Assembly (NCBI RefSeq): GCF_013181195.1
Contig: NZ_SMZP01000010.1
Span: forward strand, 62,001 to 126,000
Direction: 5' to 3'
Length of the DNA: 64,000 nt
Origin: Caulobacter sp. RHG1
GTDB lineage: Bacteria > Pseudomonadota > Alphaproteobacteria > Caulobacterales > Caulobacteraceae
Shown: piece after piece, positions 60,145 through 64,000 of the stretch
Layout of the letters: each line of letters begins with the position of its first letter
Position numbering within the stretch: position 1 is the stretch's first letter
The notes under the pieces: model-generated
Told to the model about the DNA's origin: nothing
The model's input: the letters and a program-made list of their open reading frames with translations, nothing else
The model's database searches: none
Made by a program: the position numbers and the translations under genes

Positions 60145-61106
60145 GTCCTGAACGCCGCCGCCTTCGCCAGGGCGTCTTCCGCCTCGACCACCAGCCGGGC
60201 CACGATCTCGCCGGCCGGCGGGGCGTCGCGGACGCCGCCGGCGCTCTGACCCATGGCGAAGCAGGACTTGTCGGGGTCCAGCCCCTCGATCTGACCACCG
60301 ATGCCGCCCATGGCCTGATTGCGGATTGAGGTCATGGCCTGCTGCGGGAACGGCTGGATGTCGGCGGGCCGCGCCTCCCAGTCGTCGACATAGCCGTTCT
60401 TGCGCACCCGCATCGGCTTGCCCGAGTAGCAGCGGGTGCGGATGGTGTCCTCGTCGGTGGCCTCGATCACGGCTTGGCGATAAGGCTCGCCGGCATGGGC
60501 CTCCTGGCTGGCGATGAAGCGGGTGCCCATCCAGACGCCCTGGGCGCCGAGGGCCAGCGACGCCGCAAGCCCCCGGCCGTCATAGAGGCCGCCGGCCGCG
60601 ACCACCGGGATCTTCACCGCTTCGACCGCCTGGGCCACCAGCGGCAGGGTGCCGACCAGGCCGGTATGGCCTCCGCCCTCGCCGCCCTGGCAGATCACCG
60701 CGTCGCAGCCGGCCTGCTCGGCTTTCACCGCGTGCTTGACCGCCCCGCAGACGACCATGACCTTCAGCCCCGCCGCCTTGAGGCGTTCGATGATCGGCAG
60801 CGGCACGCCCAGGCCGGCGATGAACGACGACGCCCCCTCTTCGATGATGACCTCGACGCTGGCGGTCAGAGCCTCGGGCGTGGCGGCCAGCAGGTCGACG
60901 CCGAAGGGCCTGTCGGTCAGGGCGCGAACCTCGCGCATCTGCTGGCGGATAAAGTCGGGCGTCGTACCGGCCATGCCCAGCACACCGTAGCCCCCGGCGT
61001 TGGAGACCGCCGCCGCCAGAGGCGCATAGGAAACCCCTCCCATGCCGGCCAGCATGACGGGGTGCTTGATATCCAGAAGATCGCAAAGCGGCGTGCGCAG
61101 TCCCAT
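60141..61106 (-). CDS. Nitronate monooxygenase-like FMN protein
   Basis: A 321-residue NMO/2-nitropropane-dioxygenase-family TIM barrel. HPVMLAGMGGVSY, QGGEGGGHTG and the FMN loop AAGGLYDGRGL-ASLALGAQGVWMGTRF (in two parts) are typical. Some family members are enoyl-ACP reductases (FabK), so the reaction is not certain. The ATG at 61106 has GGGAGG upstream. The stop overlaps the crp gene in CTAG. Confidence 0.87.
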   Translation of the reverse strand: MGLRTPLCDLLDIKHPVMLAGMGGVSYAPLAAAVSNAGGYGVLGMAGTTPDFIRQQMREVRALTDRPFGVDLLAATPEALTASVEVIIEEGASSFIAGLGVPLPIIERLKAAGLKVMVVCGAVKHAVKAEQAGCDAVICQGGEGGGHTGLVGTLPLVAQAVEAVKIPVVAAGGLYDGRGLAASLALGAQGVWMGTRFIASQEAHAGEPYRQAVIEATDEDTIRTRCYSGKPMRVRKNGYVDDWEARPADIQPFPQQAMTSIRNQAMGGIGGQIEGLDPDKSCFAMGQSAGGVRDAPPAGEIVARLVVEAEDALAKAAAFRT

Positions 61107-61174
61107 GCCGGTTCCTCCCTTTGTTTCGAGGGAGGATTTAGGCGCACGGCCGGCGCGGCAAGTATGCCGCGAGG

Positions 61175-61312
61175 TTAGCGGTGCTTGGCGAGCTCGGTCT
61201 CGACGTCGGTTTCCGACGTCCAGAAGCAACTGGCCATGGCCGTGATGATCATGGCGACCAGCATCAGGAAGCCGCGCGGCGGCGCCAGGCTGACAACGTC
61301 TTGAGGCGTCAT
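61175..61312 (-). CDS. Small single-helix membrane protein (45 residues)
   Basis: A 45-residue peptide with one hydrophobic helix (about 15-31, FLMLVAMIITAMASCFW) and an acidic/basic tail (TSETDVETELAKHR). An AGGAAA site lies eight to nine bases before the ATG. It lies between the NMO-like and SDR genes in the same direction. Short open frames arise by chance in GC-rich DNA, but the ribosome site and composition favour a real gene. Confidence 0.6.
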   Translation of the reverse strand: MTPQDVVSLAPPRGFLMLVAMIITAMASCFWTSETDVETELAKHR

Positions 61313-61448
61313 CGGTGTTGTTTCCTCATCGGCGCCCGGATCTGATGTCCAGGCTGCCGTGAGGAAAGCTTCTCACCAGATGCTACGTTCCGCAAGAGGC
61401 TGTTTTTCATAAGCTTTTCCTGGACCGCAGAGTCCAAGATACGCACCT

Positions 61449-62231
61449 CTAGAAGATCGAGTATCCGCCATCGATCACCAGAGTGGTCCCCGAGTGATAG
61501 CTGGAGGCGTCCGAGGCCAGATAGACGGCCATGCCGCCGAAGTCCTCGGGCTCGCCCCAGCGACGGGCGGGCACGCGGGGGATGACCTTTTCCGAGAAGG
61601 CCGAATTGGCCTGGGCCCCGGCCGTCATATCGGTAGCGATCCAGCCGGGCAGGATGGCGTTGGCGCGCACGCCATAGCGGGCGTGCTCGACAGCGACCGA
61701 CTTGATCATGGAGATCACCGCGCCCTTGGTGGCGGCATAGGCCTCGTTGCGGGCCGCGCCTTCGATGGCGGCCAGTGAAGCCACCCCGACCAGCGAACCC
61801 CCGGCGTCGCCGGCCTTGGCCCGCTCGACCATGTGACGGCAAGCCTCGCGCAGGGTGAAGAAGACGCCGTCCAGGTTCACGGCCAGGGTCTTGCGATAGG
61901 TCTCGGTGGTCATGTCGACGAACGACGGCGAGCCGAAGCCGACGCCGGCATTGGCGAACACGCTGTCGACCCGGCCCATGGCGGCCACGGCCTCTTCCAT
62001 GCCCTCGCGGACCTGGGCCTCGTCGGAGACGTCGACGGTCTGCGCCTTCACCCGGACGCCCAGGCCGGTCAGTTGCTGCTCGGCGGCCAGGTTACGTTCG
62101 GCGTTGGAGCCCCAGATGACGATGTCGGCGCCGGCTTGGGCCATGGCCTGAGCCATGCCGAAGCCGATGCCCCGATTGCCGCCGGTGACGAGGGCGACCT
62201 TGCCCGACAGGTTGAACGGCGCGTAGGCCAT
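61449..62231 (-). CDS. Short-chain dehydrogenase/reductase
   Basis: A 260-residue classical SDR. TGGNRGIG near the N-terminus binds NAD(P); NAGVG, the serine region, Y and K of YAATK complete the site. FabG-like length. The reaction is unknown. Confidence 0.88.
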   Translation of the reverse strand: MAYAPFNLSGKVALVTGGNRGIGFGMAQAMAQAGADIVIWGSNAERNLAAEQQLTGLGVRVKAQTVDVSDEAQVREGMEEAVAAMGRVDSVFANAGVGFGSPSFVDMTTETYRKTLAVNLDGVFFTLREACRHMVERAKAGDAGGSLVGVASLAAIEGAARNEAYAATKGAVISMIKSVAVEHARYGVRANAILPGWIATDMTAGAQANSAFSEKVIPRVPARRWGEPEDFGGMAVYLASDASSYHSGTTLVIDGGYSIF

Positions 62232-62309
62232 GGCGAAACCTCCCTCATTCTTCTCGAAACGTTTGTTTGAAGAAGGAGGGCTGACGCGACGCCAGTCAAG
62301 AGGTTCGGA

Positions 62310-63071
62310 TCAAGCCCCCCAGAAGTGGAAGGCGTCCCAGCCCGCGGCGATCGCCGAGCGTGGGACGCCCAGCAGGTCAGTGATCGACAGAGCCGCGCCG
62401 AAGATCGGCCGGCTGGCGCCGGGCACGAAGAAGATCAGGCCAAACAGGATCAGGAAGCCGATCCGCTCGATCTTCAACATCCCCGCCCGAACGCCGTCGG
62501 GCAGGAACGGCCGCAGGACGCCGTAGCCGTCCAGGCCGGGGATCGGCAGCAGGTTCAGCACCAGCGCGCTACCCTGCAGCATCGCCAGCAGGCTGAGGGC
62601 GTTGCGCAGGTCCGGCGAGGCGACGAACGGCAGGGTCACGGCCAGCACCAGCAGCACGGCCAGCGTCCCCAGCGGTCCGGCTAGCGAGGCCAGCGACCGC
62701 CAGGCTTTCGAGCGCATCAGGTCCTCGCGCAGATACACCGCCCCGCCCGGAAAACCGATCCCACCCATCGCCAGGGCCAGCAGCGGGATGACGATCGTGG
62801 TGACGAGGTCGGAATATTTCAGCGGATCGAGGGTCAGATAGCCCTTCTCGACGATCGTGTGGTCCCCGGCCTTCCAGGCGGCGAAGGCGTGGCCGAACTC
62901 GTGGACGCCGACCGACAGAATCCAGGTCGCGGCGACGAAGGCGAAGGTGATCGGCCCCACCGGCGGCAGCTGGGCGGCCACGGCCCAACCCAGACCCACG
63001 CAGGCGGCAATCAGGATCAGGGCGTTGGGCGACAGCGGGGCCCTGGGGGCGCGGGCTTCAAGGACGGTCAT
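62310..63071 (-). CDS. M50 site-2-protease family membrane protein
   Basis: A 253-residue polytopic membrane protein. The zinc motif HEFGH is at 57-61 and the distal metal motif is LLPIPGLDGYG, so both halves of the S2P site are intact. No PDZ domain. Substrates unknown; intramembrane cleavage of a regulator is the family role. Confidence 0.88.
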   Translation of the reverse strand: MTVLEARAPRAPLSPNALILIAACVGLGWAVAAQLPPVGPITFAFVAATWILSVGVHEFGHAFAAWKAGDHTIVEKGYLTLDPLKYSDLVTTIVIPLLALAMGGIGFPGGAVYLREDLMRSKAWRSLASLAGPLGTLAVLLVLAVTLPFVASPDLRNALSLLAMLQGSALVLNLLPIPGLDGYGVLRPFLPDGVRAGMLKIERIGFLILFGLIFFVPGASRPIFGAALSITDLLGVPRSAIAAGWDAFHFWGA

Positions 63072-63098
63072 GACTGCGGATTTCGGCTAGCTGGGGCG

Positions 63099-63521
63099 TC
63101 AGCGCAAGCCGAACCGTTCATAGGTCGCGTCGATCATCCGCCGCGTCTCGTCCCATTCGACCATCGCCATGGCCTCGTCACGGGAGACGAACCGCGCCTC
63201 GGCCGCGTCGTCGCCGGCCACCGGCTCGCCGCCGGTCCAGCGGGCGGCGTAGTCGATCAGCACGTAGTGGCGGGTGATCTCGCCACCGGGCCGGGCCGGA
63301 AATACGCCATCGACCACGTCCAGCAGGCCGGTCAATTCGGCGTCGACGCCGGTCTCTTCCTTCAGCTCGCGCAGGGCGGCGACCTCCAGAGTCTCACCCC
63401 ATTCCAGCCGCCCCCCGGGCAAGCTCCACTGCCCCAGGCGCGGCGGCGTGCCCCGGCGGATCAGCAGCACCTCGTCACCGCGCAGGCAGACGACGCCAAC
63501 GCAGGGGACGGGGTTGCTCAT
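63099..63521 (-). CDS. Nudix hydrolase
   Basis: A 140-residue Nudix protein with a perfect box (GGRLEWGET followed by RELKEETGV). LIRRGTPPRLGQWSLPGG resembles ADP-ribose or nucleotide pyrophosphatases. The start overlaps the stop of the patatin gene (ATGA). Substrate not predictable. Confidence 0.9.
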   Translation of the reverse strand: MSNPVPCVGVVCLRGDEVLLIRRGTPPRLGQWSLPGGRLEWGETLEVAALRELKEETGVDAELTGLLDVVDGVFPARPGGEITRHYVLIDYAARWTGGEPVAGDDAAEARFVSRDEAMAMVEWDETRRMIDATYERFGLR

Positions 63522-64000
63522 GGGAAGCCCACCTTCAGATCGACGCTCGACTTCACGCCGATGCAGGTCCCGCAGTCGGCCAGCCACTGCTCGGCCGCCG
63601 TTCGCCCGCGTTCCTTCAGGTCCGAGAGGAAGCTCCACTCGGTGTTGAACTTGCTCGACATCGAAAGGTCCGCCAGCGGCTTGTCGGCGGTGATGGCGTG
63701 GACCAGCATCCGGCGATAGCGGCCCCGGGCGTTGTCCTTCAACAGGCCCTCGTCCAGCAGCTTCTGCACGAAGCCGATGGCCCGCAGTTCCGACGCCAGC
63801 GAGGCGTTGAAGGTGATCTCGTTCAGCCGGTCCATGATCTCGCCCGGCGTCTTGGGCGTCTCCTCGCGGACGAACGGATTGAGGCTGACGATCAGGATGT
63901 CGTCGGGGGTGTCGTCGTAGAACAGCGGCCACAGCGGCGGATTGGCCAGGAAGCCCCCGTCCCAGTAGGGCTCGCCGTCGATCTCCACGGCCTGGAACAC
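63518..64000 (-). CDS. Patatin-like phospholipase, 5'-truncated by the window edge
   Basis: Only the C-terminal 160 or so residues are present. EPYWDGGFLANPPLWPLF holds the catalytic Asp of the patatin Ser-Asp dyad (DGG). The GxSxG serine lies outside the window. Family members are lipases or PHB-granule-type hydrolases. The gene is coupled to the Nudix gene and continues beyond base 64000. Confidence 0.85.
   Translation of the reverse strand: MFQAVEIDGEPYWDGGFLANPPLWPLFYDDTPDDILIVSLNPFVREETPKTPGEIMDRLNEITFNASLASELRAIGFVQKLLDEGLLKDNARGRYRRMLVHAITADKPLADLSMSSKFNTEWSFLSDLKERGRTAAEQWLADCGTCIGVKSSVDLKVGFP

Overview
The window is a high-GC alphaproteobacterial chromosome segment, almost certainly from a Caulobacter species close to C. 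crescentus (C. vibrioides). The main reasons are a 358-residue CcrM GANTC methyltransferase behind a CtrA-type promoter box, the split F0 operon (atpI-atpB-atpE-b'-b), a GTTC-N7-GTTC LexA box, and dense gene packing with many 1-4 bp overlaps. It reads as ordinary core chromosome: I see no prophage, insertion sequence, CRISPR array, rRNA or tRNA. The only repeats are short palindromic intergenic elements of two families.

Layout. 0.1-13 kb: thiolase, hemF, a di-CxxCH secreted protein, the DUF1285-Nudix-cca-GATase run, GNATs, an MFS carrier, a TfoX-like protein, and an SDR / enoyl-CoA hydratase / MarR / metallo-hydrolase group. 13-21.8 kb: a secreted five-repeat cysteine protein, a ThDP enzyme, a lysoplasmalogenase, a feruloyl-CoA-synthase-like ligase, a YCII protein with an ECF42-type sigma factor, and a dihydroorotase-like amidohydrolase. 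22-33 kb: GT9 glycosyltransferase, YgfZ, SOS-boxed tag, DsbA-like lipoprotein, GH16, rnhB, ccrM, dmeR-dmeF, mutY, DUF721 (DciA-like), and two more DsbA-like genes. 33-41 kb: smc, a TauE exporter, DUF6481 and the F0 ATP synthase operon. 41-51.4 kb: MFS, transglutaminase, a tandem pair of paralogous membrane proteins, a riboswitch-controlled gcvT-H-PA-PB operon, argS and a secreted protein. 51.5-64 kb: ispH-thrB-rnhA, a degenerate serine-recombinase-like protein, an ABC exporter, NfeD-SPFH, small and membrane proteins, Crp/Fnr, an NMO-like enzyme, SDR, M50 protease, Nudix and a truncated patatin.

Several regulatory sites can be read directly. They are a tandem glycine riboswitch before gcvT, a CtrA box plus four GANTC sites before ccrM, a LexA box before tag, an RcnR/DmeR operator overlapping the dmeR start codon, a palindrome before marR, and a terminator-like hairpin between atpE and the b' gene. 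The most unusual proteins are the five-repeat protein, which has exactly 20 cysteines (four per repeat), and the recombinase-like protein that lacks its nucleophilic serine. Palindromic repeats have extended the 3' ends of two genes. I did not find a clear new defence or mobile system.
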